Shown here: positions 45,341-55,050 of the stretch, piece after piece
How positions within the stretch are numbered: position 1 is the first letter of the stretch
Layout: the number at the start of each line of letters is the position of its first letter
Source: Liriodendron chinense
Taxonomy: Eukaryota; Streptophyta; Magnoliopsida; Magnoliales; Magnoliaceae
Reading direction: 5' to 3'
Length of the DNA stretch: 64,000 nucleotides
NCBI GenBank assembly: GCA_003013855.2
Contig: ML058408.1
Span: 8,099,356 to 8,163,355 of the forward strand
The notes under the pieces: generated by a model
What the model was told of the DNA's origin: nothing
What the model saw: only the letters and a program-made list of their open reading frames with translations
Databases searched by the model: none
Program-made: the position numbers and the translations under genes

Positions 45341-45470
45341 ACACGTGGCTTCCATATACGGAAATTGGTGCTTAATATCAGGCTTACCAATGGTAGGATG
45401 GACACGTGGTGGAGCAGACCAAGGGTCACGTCGGTTCGAATTTTGAGGCTACAACTTGAAGACACGTGGC
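45341..45470 (+). promoter_or_regulatory. Three G-box/ABRE-like sites upstream of the G3 antisense gene
   Basis: ACACGTGG occurs at 45,341, 45,402 and 45,462, spaced 61 and 60 bases, in a degenerate repeat that also includes ttcgaattttga. All three precede the TATA box at 45,504. ACACGTGGC is the binding core for bZIP and bHLH factors; use here is inferred. Confidence 0.6.
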
Positions 45471-45500
45471 AGTTGTATGGACTAGGTGCTGTCACGGGTT

Positions 45501-45510
45501 AAGTATAAAT
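45501..45510 (+). promoter_or_regulatory. TATA box of the G3 antisense gene
   Basis: aagtataaat lies about 230 bases upstream of the ATG at 45,740. The leader contains a likely 5' intron starting ggtatgtcc at about 45,643. Confidence 0.6.
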
Positions 45511-45739
45511 GCAGCACTTAGAGAAATTTTTGAGGATTCCTGATTTCTTGCTCTAGCGTGGCCCCTCTTCTTGTTGCTGTCCTTGATTCTTCCGCCAAGC
45601 TTCCTGATTTTCTCAGTTGATCCTTATCCGAAGCTTAATCCGGTATGTCCATTTTCTTCTAATCGTTTCCTTTTGGCCTGTTTTTCTTTTATCTTTAGTA
45701 GGTCCCCCATTTTTCCTTTTTCTTTATTTTCGGATATTC

Positions 45740-47704
45740 ATGCCGGGGCTAGAGGATAGTTCTTCTCATAATGTCTCTACTCAGCAACCGATTGGAGAAA
45801 CTCATTACAGAGAAATCCAATCGGATCTTTGGGAGTCTCCGGGGAATGTTATGACCGAAGAGACTCTCTCTTCATTTTCATCCGATGAAGTCCCCACCAT
45901 TGGAGCGTCAGACTGTCAGTCAATGGTGAATAGAGTGTCGTATTTCACAGCTGACCTCATTTGGACAAAACTCACTAAAATCGACCTGAGTAGGCACAGG
46001 GCGGATTACCTTATCCCTGGTCCCATTGGACTTTGCATCCCTGGCTTGGATGATTTTCTAGCCGCCCCTCCGAAGACCAGGTTGCCACATATTCACAATT
46101 CTTCGAGTGCGGGTTTTGTCTTCCTTTACTTCCTGTCGTGAGGGAGTACTTGTCCAAAGTCAACTTAGCCCCAGGTCAGCTCACCACTAATACCTGGAGG
46201 ACTTTGATCGGTTGTGTTGTCCTCTGGCATCAAATTAATGGGTCGGACCCATCCGCCTCCGAATTAATGTATATGTACCAGTTGAAGAGCCATCCTGACT
46301 CTAAGGGATGGTATTATATGTCACCTCGGGGTAGAAAATGTGTACTCCTGATCAGTGATCTTCCCTCCTCTGTTCACGGCTGGAAGGAGGAATGATTCTT
46401 TGCTATCAAAGGCTGGGAAGCCCCTCGAGCTGAGGCTGAGTCTCTTCCATTTCGAGTTCGCAATTGGTTTTCGTAGCAAGGTCAAACAACTCATCATGTT
46501 GTTGTATGTTATTTTTTTCTGAGCTGATCTAATAGTGCTCATTTGCTTTTCTTCAGTGCGCGGAAAACAGCCCGATCTGAGCCCGGAGTCGCTCAAACGC
46601 ATAGACACTGTGTGGAAGCTTGATCCATCCTTCAGAAGCATCAAGGTCCTCCTCTCCCACAAAACTTTGTCCGACGTTGGAATCAACTCGGAAGGTAATG
46701 CCTTGTCAAATACTTCATCTAATCTGTTCGCATGATTTGATTTTATTTATGTTCTTTAACCATGCTTGTCTGTTTCTTCAGATATGTCTGCCCCAACTCC
46801 AAAAAGAAAGTCTGCTTCTCTGACAGCTGAGGAGAAGGAACTTTTTAAAGCCAACAAGAGGCAGATAGTAGCGGCAAAGCGTTCCTCGAACCGGCCTCCT
46901 GTGATCTCGATGCCTCCTCCGTCACTGACCCCATCTGTTGAGGTGAGGGATACCGCTTCACCGTCTATGGTTGCGGCTCCTTCTGCTGATAAGCCTTAGC
47001 CAACTGAGGTCATCGATCTGGTGGCCACGTCCGAAGTTGGTCCTTCTAGGAGTTAAACCGCAATGGTGCCACAACCGATGCCGGCGACATCTTCCATACG
47101 TCGCAGCCCGAAAATGCCTCCGCTCCTCTACAACCTCCTGTTGAATACCCTTGGGACTTTTGGTGCCAAGGTGATATATTCGCTTTTTCTTGTCTCTCTC
47201 CTCCCCATTTTATTTTTTACCGACTTCAGATTTCTTGACGGATTGCCTTTGGGTGCATGGCTCTCCGCGAGGAGATGACGAGGGACAAAGGAACGATCTT
47301 TAGCCTTAAAGGGACCTTAGCCAAGGCCAAGCGTGTGGCGGATGAGGCTTTGAGGTCGACCAAGTAAATGCGGAAGGCTTATGATGCCAAGGATCGGGAG
47401 ATGGTGATGCTTCGCTCTGAGCTTTCAGAAAAGGACACTCAGATAAGTAAGATGGGGGGCCGAACTCACTGGTAAGGAGAAGGAGCTGAAGATGGCAGTA
47501 GAAACTAATCGGAAGGAGTTGGCAGACGTTCAAGCTGAGCTTGCATTGAAGACATCCGAGGTCAATGATATGTTCGACTTCAGATACGAGAAATGTCGGC
47601 CGACGGTGCGAAATCAGCATCCGATCTGGACCTTTCCTTGTTGGATTCGTCTGGGGAAGAGGAGGATGGAGAGCCGACCTCGGGGGATGCTCCAGCCACT
47701 TAAT
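45740..47704 (+). pseudogene. G3 antisense extra ORF, Transposase_28-like with coiled-coil tail
   Basis: Starts MPGLEDSSSHNVSTQQPIGE at 45,740. The domain region contains DLSRHRADYLIPGPIGLCIP and, after a frame change near 46,110, REYLSKVNLAPGQLTTNTWR, LIGCVVLWHQING and GWYYMSPRGRKC (46,138-46,395). This corresponds to the PF04195-type domain of plant Tat elements. Probable introns end at cttcag near 46,556 and again at 46,781 (gaaggtaatgc...tttcttcag). Downstream are a basic patch (PTPKRKSASLTAEEKEL), a Pro/Ser/Val-rich linker, and a coiled coil from about 47,255 (MALREEMTRDKGTIFSLKGT), ending in SLLDSSGEEEDGEPTSGDA. Convergent with pol. Function unknown. Frameshifts and stops are present, though fewer than in G2. 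Confidence 0.75.
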
Positions 47705-48229
47705 AGTTCTTTAATAATTTTTTTTGTCTACCCTGTTGGGCCTTAAATAATCTTTTTGTTGTTTAAATAGTTTATCTCCATTTGGAGCTTTTAACGAATG
47801 CCGACCCCACTGAGGTCATTTTTTATATAATCACTTTAGTCTTGTTCATTTGATCGTTATTCTATGACCTGTGATTGTTTATTTAACTTGTGATTTATCT
47901 GGTGTGGCCTTTCTTAATCCATGATCGAGCGTGCACTAGCTCATATTACTGGAGTTTGTTGTGAGAGAGGTAGGAACAATGTTCCACGTAGTCATTGAAT
48001 GTATTCACTGATCGTTACTGATCTATGGCAATTAGGATATGAAGCTTTGGGTTATATAACCGATGCTTGTGTGTCATTTTTCCTGTAAGAAATTTTCATA
48101 GAAGAAACTAATTCTTTATAAATGACAACTCTCAATAACAGGGATGCACTTAGCTGTTTATTGATAGTAGATTTTGAGATGCTCTACGTTCCACAGGCAA
48201 GGGAGAGATCGACCTTGCATGTCCTCGAG
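47705..48229. other. G3 spacer between the two convergent genes
   Basis: AT-rich and non-coding. Equivalent to the G1 spacer 16,717-17,100. Confidence 0.5.
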
Positions 48230-49430
48230 CTAATACGTAACGGGCCGAGCTGAACTTACAACTTTGTAGGGGCCCTCCCAATTTGGATTAAATGCACCTG
48301 ATAATTTTTCCTTTGTTTCTTTCATGACCTTTCGAAGAATGAGATCACCGATTCTAAAGCATCGCTCTTTAATTCGTGAATTAAAATATCTTGTGACCCG
48401 ATGTTGGTATACTGCGATCCGAACTTGAGACGCTTCTCGAACTTCTTCGACTAAATCAAGATTCATCCGAAGTTGTCCATCATTCTGCTTGGATTAGAAA
48501 CGACCGGTTCAGTTTGTTGGCATTCCGACTTCCACTGGGACCATGGCTTTGGTCCCAAATGCTAGGGAAAATGGGGTTTCACCAGTTGTCGAACAAGCTG
48601 TGGTCCGATAGGCCCATAGTACTTCAGGAAGCTCCTCGACCCATGCCCCTTTACGTTCATTGAGCCTCGTCTTGAGATGACTTTTAATGATTTTGTTGAT
48701 GGCTTCAACTTGTCCGTTAGCCTGAGGGTGGTGAGGAGATGAGTACACATTTTTTATGCCCAAATTTTCACAAAACTTTCGAAACTTCGCATTTTCAAAC
48801 TAACGCCCATTGTCGGTGATAATAGTGTTCGGAATTTCGAACCGACATATAATTGATTTTCAAATGAAATTTGTCGTTTTTCTTTCTGTGATAATGGCAA
48901 GTGGCTCTACCTCGGCCTACTTCGTGAAATAATCAATGGTGACGATCATGTATTTTGTCTTCCCTTTTCTTGTTGGGAGGGGACCATAATATCAATACCC
49001 CATTGCGCGAATGGCCATGGCCCAGACATGGGCGTAAGTTCTTCATGTGGCAGGTGACGGACGGGAGCGAACCGCTGACATTTATCGCATTTCTTGACTA
49101 TTTCTTGGGAGTCCCTTTGAATGTTGGGCCAGTAATTATCCTTGGCGTATAACCTTCTATGCAAGTACCCGACTTCCGGAATGATTTCCACAGCTGCCGA
49201 AGTGGATTTCTCGAAGGACGTAGTCAGCTTCATCAGGTCTTAAGCAACGCAGGCAAGGGAGGGAGAAATCCTTTTTATAGAGGACTCTGTCGATTAATGT
49301 ATAACGAGCCGACCTATAGCGAATTTTTTGTGCTTCTTTTTTATCTTCTGGTAACTCGTCTCTCTGCAGAAAGCGAATGATGGGGTCCATCCAGTTCGGA
49401 TTAGCTGATACTGGACATACCTCGTCAGAT
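48230..49430 (-). pseudogene. G3 integrase, broken
   Basis: From right to left: MDPIIRFLQRDELPEDKK, IRYRSARYTLIDRVLYKKDF, VLREIHFGSCGNHSGSR (zinc-finger start). Then NYWPNIQRDSQEIVKKCDKC and WPFAQWGIDIMVP with the first catalytic aspartate (49,233-48,946). A region with frameshifts follows, then NVYSSPHHPQANGQVEAINK with the catalytic glutamate (48,763-48,509), LWAYRTTACSTTGETPFSLA and a terminal NWEGPYKVVSSARPVTY ending at 48,230. Better preserved than in G1. Confidence 0.92.
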
Positions 49431-49435
49431 TCTTT

Positions 49436-50100
49436 TTAAGCTATACTTCGATAGGGGAGGAGCTCGATGGGGATTGACCTACTGAGGTTGTCATCCGCTG
49501 CCGACGCCAGTTTCGCCAATGAGTCCGCGTTGGTATTTTGGGTCCTCGGGACTTGGACGATCTCATAATAGTCGAAGCGAGTCAACAGCTCTCGAACTTT
49601 TGCTAAATATGCAGTCATTTTTTTTCCTTTTGCTTGATATTTTTCGGTCACTTGTCCGACCACTAGTTGTGAATCACTGTGCACCTTCACTCTACGAACA
49701 CCTATTGCTAAAGTAAGGCGCAATCTGGCTAAGACGACTTCATATTCTGCTTCGTTATTAGAGGCTCAAAAGCCAAATCTTCACTCCGTCCGGAGAAGTC
49801 AAGATGAGGCTAGCTCCACTTCCTTGTGAATTTGACGACCCGTCAACATATAACGACCATACGGGTGTAATCGTGTTTTGTTCCGGAGAGCCTTTTGATT
49901 GATCTTTTTCCGCAGGTCTGTTTACTGACCCCTCATGACTAGGCTGGTCGCTTGGTGGGCTTGTGAACTCGGCAATAAATTTGGCCACCGCCTGACCTTT
50001 GATTGCGATGTGAGGTCGGTATCGGATATCGAATTCACCGAGCTCGATGGCCCATTTCATGAGACGTCCTGAGATCTCTGGCTTCTGTAACACCTGTCAT
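49436..50100 (-). pseudogene. G3 dual RNase H region
   Basis: The frame 50,093-49,758 gives EISGRLMKWAIELGEFDIRY and AVAKFIAEFTSPPSDQP (end of first RNase H/connection), then WSLYVDGSSNSQGSGASLIL, the start of the second RNase H typical of Tat. After a frameshift 49,723-49,436 continues with VKVHSDSQLVVGQVTEKYQA and VPRTQNTNADSLAKLASA. Degrades the RNA strand during reverse transcription. Confidence 0.88.
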
Positions 50101-50429
50101 AGCGGTTGATTTGTTAGCACTGATGTGCTTGGAAGTAAGGTCTCAATCGGCTAGCCGTTATAATCAGCACCAGTGCCAGTTTTTGATACATGGGTATCAT
50201 GTTTCTGCATCAAGAAGAGCTTTGCTGACATAGTAAACCGATCTCTGTGCTCCTTGGTCATTACGGATCAAGGCTGAGTTAACGACTACTGGAGAGACCA
50301 CTAAGTATAGAAGTAATTCTTCCCCTTGCATCGGCTTCCGAGGCAGGTTTTGAGCTCAAGGAAGGCTTACTCGCATTCCAGCGTCCACATCATTTCTTTA
50401 CATTTGCGAAGTTGTTTGAAGAATGGGAG

Positions 50430-51480
50430 ACATCAATCCGTGGCTCTTGAGACAAATCGATTAAGGGCCGTAATTCTTCTCGTGAAACACTGGACTTCTT
50501 TTATGGTAATAGGCAAGCTCATGTCGATCAATGCTTTGATCTTCTCCAGATTACCTTCTATGCCTCTTTGGTTTACCATGAAGCTGAGGAACTTTTCCGA
50601 GCTTACCCCGAAGGCACATTTGCTAGGATTGAGCTTCATTCGGTTCCTCCTCAAAATGCTGAACATGGTGCGAAGATCTTCGACGTGGGTTTTCGACTTC
50701 AGGCTCTTAATGAGCATGTCGTCCACATACACCTCCATGTTTTGCCGATCTGTTCGGCACACATTTTTTTGACCAGGTGCTGGTAAGTTACTCCTGCGTT
50801 CTTGAGTCTGAAAAGAATTACTTTATACAAGTAAAGGCCTCGGTCTGTGATGAACGCTGTCTTCTGCTTATCGGGAGCATGCATTCGAATTTGATTATAT
50901 CTAGAGTACGCATCCATGAAGCTGAGTAGCTCGAAACCCGCCGTTGCATCGACGAACTGATCTACTCTGGGTAGCGAGAAGTTGTCCTTTGGGCAGGCTT
51001 TGTTAAGGTCGGTGTAGTCTACGCAGACTCTCCATTTTTCGTTGGCTTTTTTCACTAAGATGACGTTAGCGAGCCAATCTAGATAACGTATTTCTTCGAT
51101 GTATCCAGCCTGACACAGTTTTCTGACCTCTCCTTCAATCACAAGGTATCTTTCCGTGTTAAAGGGTTGTTGTTTCTGACAAACTGGTTTGAAAGTTGGA
51201 TCGACATTTAACCGGTGGACCATTACTTCTGGGTTGATTCCCGGCTTATCTTGATGAGACCATGCGAATACATCTATGTGCTCCTTCAGAAAAGTGATGA
51301 GCCCTTTCCATACCTCGTCTTCCAGCTGGGATCCAATTTTGACGACCTGGGTCAGGTCGTCATTTGACAATGGGATTTCAACGAGTTCTTCAACGGGTGA
51401 TCTACGCTCTTCTGTTTCTTCTCTAAGATCCAGGGGGTCGTGTGTGAGACTGCCGAAACCAAGCTTTTCCCGTGCAAAGT
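50430..51480 (-). pseudogene. G3 reverse transcriptase
   Basis: Motifs in order from the right: HIDVFAWSHQDKPGINPEVM, EVRKLCQAGYIEEIRYLDWL, WRVCVDYTDLNKACPKDNF, LLSFMDAYSRYNQIRMHAPD and TAFITDRGLYLYKVILFRLK. After a frameshift comes MEVYVDDMLIKSLK with the catalytic YVDDM at 50,715-50,729. The palm and thumb follow as RNRMKLNPSKCAFGVSSEKF. One frameshift near 50,740 separates the halves. The active-site residues are intact, in contrast to G1. Confidence 0.92.
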
Positions 51481-52100
51481 TAGTTCGTAACACCAACGGG
51501 CCTCCTGTTGGTCGCCCCTCACCACTCTGATACCCTCGTCGGTCTCGAATTTCATCGCTAGGTGGTATATGGAGATACCAGCTTTGAGAGCTCGGAGGAT
51601 GGGGCAACCGATAATCGCGTTGTAGGCAGATGGAGCGTTGACGATGAGGAAATCGACCATGATCATTGTTTGATTAGGCTCTTCCCCAGCTATGACTGGA
51701 AGAGTTACTTCCCCTTCTAGCATGATATTGTCTCCTGTGAAATCGGTCAAGGCCGTTTTGACTGGTTTTAACCTGGATCATTCGATCTTCATCTTCTCAA
51801 ATGCTTTGATATACAAGATGTCCACTGAGCTACCCGTATCGACCATCATTCTATGGAGTTTTTTGTTGGCAACCACCATGGATACTACGAGTGAACATCG
51901 TGGGGATGAAGGACGCCTTTGGCATCTTCCTCGATGAACGTTAATGCACGAGGGGTGACCTTTGTGATTTTTACAGGTCGGATCGTAACGTTCACGGAAA
52001 GTCTTCGCTTGGATATCCTACCTTGTTGTACATAAGCCTTCCAAGCGTTGCTGGAGTCTCCGGTGGTTGGTCCACCAAAGATCATGTGGATTTCTTCCAC
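51470..52100 (-). pseudogene. G3 aspartic protease region
   Basis: Reading leftward: EEIHMIFGGPTTGDSSNAWK, ALTFIEEDAKGVLHPHD, then (frame change) VVANKKLHRMM with VDTGSSVDI at 51,817-51,843, and NAPSAYNAIIGCPILRAL near 51,625. Typical Tat protease with intact DTGS. Confidence 0.88.
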
Positions 52101-52199
52101 AAGATTGTTATCAATCTGTTCCTCAGTTTCATTATTCCGATCTGTTGCCCTTCGGTCCTTTTGACACTGGGTGATGTAATCTTTTAAAAAACCCTGTTG

Positions 52200-53708
52200 A
52201 ATTAGGGTCCCTATTTGTCACTTCAGGTCGAAACAATCTACTGTATTGTGACCGTGGTCTTTATGATACAGATAGTATTTTGACCTTGATCTTTTATCAA
52301 GATTGTTTTTTTATTTTTTCTGGCCGCCCAAACATCTGTTTATTCTTTTTTGCCAAAAACACTTGCTCGATGGTTGTGTTTAACAACGTGTACTTTTTGA
52401 ATCGCTGAGTCGGAGCTTTGGCTCCTCGGGGAGCACTGCTTCAGCCAGACGATTTTCGTTTTGGCTTATGTCTTTTTAAATTATTCTCCTCTTTCTGATC
52501 TTTGCTTTTGGAAGACGACTTGTGTGCATTAACCAATTTCTCTGCGTTGATGTGCTTAACAGCTCAGTCCAGGAATTCTGCTACTGACTGAGGAGGTTCC
52601 TCTCTCACGGACCAGAGGAATTTTCTTATCTCGTAATCCTCCGATCATCGTGTGGAGCAACACGTCTTAAGAAAGATTCTCCACTTGGACGGCTTCGGCG
52701 TTAAACCGTGCTAGGCAGTCTTTTAATGACTTGTCATCCTTTTGCTTGACTACAACGAGATGAGTTGAATGCTTCCTAGGGTTAGTACTTCCAATGAACT
52801 GGGTTGTAAAGGCCCTACTTAGTTAGGCAAACGAGCTTATTGACTTCGGTTTTAAACTTCGAAACCAAGTCCAAGCCGAGCTCATTAATAACAAGGAAAA
52901 GGCTTTGCACATGATATGTCCGTTGACACCGAGGAGCTCCATCCGGACCTTGAAGTTCTCCAAATGTTCTGCCGAATCCCCTATCCCAGTGTATTGTTTG
53001 AGTTGAGAGATTTTGAACCCTTTAGGGAGTAATTTCTCATGGATCATGTCAGTAAATGGCGATTCAGACGAGTCGACCAGTGCATCTACTGTGATTGGTG
53101 CTCGGGTGCGCTGTGCCTTTTGGAGATCCCCCATGCGTTCCCAGAGTTCCTTCAGCTCGGCTTCTAATGGATTTATGTTATCATCCATTTGATCATGACC
53201 CGAACGAGCCGACCTTTTTTCTTCGAGCTTGTGGCGTAGATCGCTTACGGGCAGATCGACTGCAGATCGGGTTCTTGCGCTCGTTGCCCGACTGGCAACT
53301 TCATCTTCCTCGACACGTTTTTTATCCGGAATCGGAAGAGAGTGCTGTGGCGGGGGAGCTTGATGCAATTGCTGGGGCTCACCATCACCTTTATAGACCG
53401 GAGATGGTTGGGCTATGCTGGTTAGGAGAGCCTTGATTTCATCAAGTTGTTGGTTGAAATGTCTGAACCGTTCGTCCACACCTACTAATCGTTCAACAAC
53501 ACCCCCCCACTTGTTCTTCAAAAGCGGACAGTCTGGTTCCACGATTGCGAGACCTCTGCCATCCGTTCTGCTGAACGAATTGTGTGGATGAACTCCCGAT
53601 TCGGAGGGTGGGCGTTTTAGGAATGGATTCATTGTCATTGGATCGTGGAGCCTTAGATGGCCAAGCGATTGCAGGTGCTTTTCCTTTGTACTTTCTTTTA
53701 CCAGCCAT
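52200..53708 (-). pseudogene. gag: G3 gag, frameshifted at a C run
   Basis: The likely start is 53,708 (MAGKRKYKGKAPAIAWPSK). At a run of C around 53,503-53,509 the frame changes into the one read through VERLVGVDERFRHFNQQLDE. It continues to SPFTDMIHEKLLPKGFKISQ, TGIGDSAEHLENFKVRMELL and SAWTWFRSLKPKSISSF (about 53,060-52,823), the Tat gag core. Downstream pieces to about 52,200 include YLYHKDHGHNTVDCF, the knuckle-like end seen also in G1. Several stops and frameshifts. Confidence 0.88.
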
Positions 53709-53777
53709 CTAAAGTCTTTTGATGGAAGGGATTTTTCTCTTTTAAAGCTTTTGGGTGAGAACATGACTTACTTGTCT

Positions 53778-53797
53778 TTCCCACAGACGGCGCTAGC
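53778..53797 (-). other. G3 primer-binding site
   Basis: Minus strand gctagcgccgtctgtgggaa, next to the 5' LTR; same motif as in G1 and G4. Confidence 0.8.
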
Positions 53798-54396
53798 TGT
53801 TGTTACTAATTTCTTGTAACAGACGAGGTGAGAATGGATTTCACCTTGAGGATGATCATAACTTGATTTGGATGACAACGGATGGTTTGAATCTTGGTTA
53901 TGGATCTTGCAAAACACAACCAAGGCTAGGAGGTGGTCGAGGACCAACCATTAGTCCTCCGATGCCTAAGTCAGGAAAATTATCCTTGGATCAAATAAAC
54001 TTCTTTAGAGAATTGATATTGCTTACCCCTTATGAAGATCCCTTTTCCTCTTTATAGATGCTGGAGGAACTATTTTAGGTTGTAATCTCGGCTGACATAT
54101 TAGGAGCGTATCTCGATACCGCGCGATCTCCGTGACCGTGATTCTCGTTCTCGCAACGAATCAAGAATAAGGCCGTCCGTCTCCATCATTTCCGTTATGG
54201 ATATCCAACCACTCGAGTCCTCCGAGCTATCAGCAAAAATACGAACTAACCTTATTCACGACGGATGGATGAAGCGGACCTTTCGTCTGTCGTTGGTTCA
54301 CTCCACGGCTATTGTGACTTCGATCATATTTGACCTCGATAATGAGAATACTTCCCGAAGTCTCTCTTCAGCTCGTTCCGGGTTTTACCCATAACA
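53798..54396 (-). repeat. G3 5' LTR
   Basis: 599 bp; aligns with 44,542-45,138. Its outer end (minus TGTTATGGGTAAAACC) is at 54,396, five bases from the G4 LTR. Confidence 0.92.
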
Positions 54397-54401
54397 CATG
54401 G

Positions 54402-55030
54402 TGTTATGGGTAAATTTGGGCTGAGCTCAAAATATGGAAAGCTTCCCACTGGGGTTCATCTACAATGGTCATGGACCGATTATTTAAGAGAGGAAGCTAA
54501 GTCAGGCCTCGGTCCACTCGGGCTCGGCACTCAGCATTATCAGGCTCTACATTCAACCCTCTTGACCTTGGCCCACCTTAGCTCAACATCTAGCCCTCAG
54601 CTTGGCAAGAGGCCTGGCCTCATCTGCCTTGGTTTATCCCTCTTGATAAGATAAGGATAATGCTTATCCCATTGATCCAGATAAGGATAAGGATAACCAT
54701 TGATCCAGATAAGGATAAGGACCCACTGATCCAGATGAGATAAGGATTATCCCAACTTAATCTCCAATAATTATCTATAAAGAGGACTCCCACTCTCTCT
54801 TGAGGTAAGCAATCCACCGCCATTAAACCTTCAATAACCTTCTCTTTCAGTATCCATACTGACTTTGCCATCGGAGGGCCGTAAGCCAGGCCAACAGGCG
54901 GCGGTCCTAACCTTTGTCGGTGGTTGCAGGTCCCTCAATCTACACCATTTATCTCTGAGTGGAGATCAGACGACGAAGAATCAAAGTTGGTCCCTGACCA
55001 ACAGCTGTTAGCTAATTTTTGGCATCAACA
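54402..55030 (+). mobile_element. G4: 5' LTR of another Tat element, plus strand
   Basis: 629 bp starting TGTTATGGGTAAATTTGGG and ending GGCATCAACA, followed by the Tat primer site at 55,031. A TATA box (tctataaagagg) lies at 54,774-54,785. The start shares 13 bases with the G3 LTR start, in inverse orientation, across CATGG. A partner 3' LTR was not found before 62,096, although 61,890-62,095 has similar GGCTCGGC / AGCTCGGCAACAGGCCT stretches. Confidence 0.8.
54645..54756. promoter_or_regulatory. GATAAGG repeat cluster in G4 U3
   Basis: gataagg occurs about eight times, mostly as gatccagataaggataagg units, 20-130 bases upstream of the TATA box. GATAAG is the plant I-box core bound by GATA/MYB-type factors; that use is inferred. 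Confidence 0.65.
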
Positions 55031-55050
55031 GATTGGCGCCGTCTGTGGGA
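55031..55050 (+). other. G4 primer-binding site
   Basis: gattggcgccgtctgtggga, directly after the LTR. Confidence 0.85.

Larger units (their letters stand above)
44542..54396 (-). mobile_element. G3: full-length Tat-lineage element, minus strand
   Basis: 9,855 bp between LTRs 44,542-45,138 and 53,798-54,396, flanked by CATGG at 44,537-44,541 and 54,397-54,401. Read on the minus strand: LTR, primer site, gag, protease, RT, RNase H (two), integrase, spacer, then the extra gene on the opposite strand, polypurine tract, LTR. Same architecture as G1. RT and protease catalytic motifs are intact, but frameshifts break the polyprotein. Confidence 0.95.

Noticed and set aside
50326..50772. Plus-strand 148-residue frame
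   Set aside because: Shadow of G3 reverse transcriptase.
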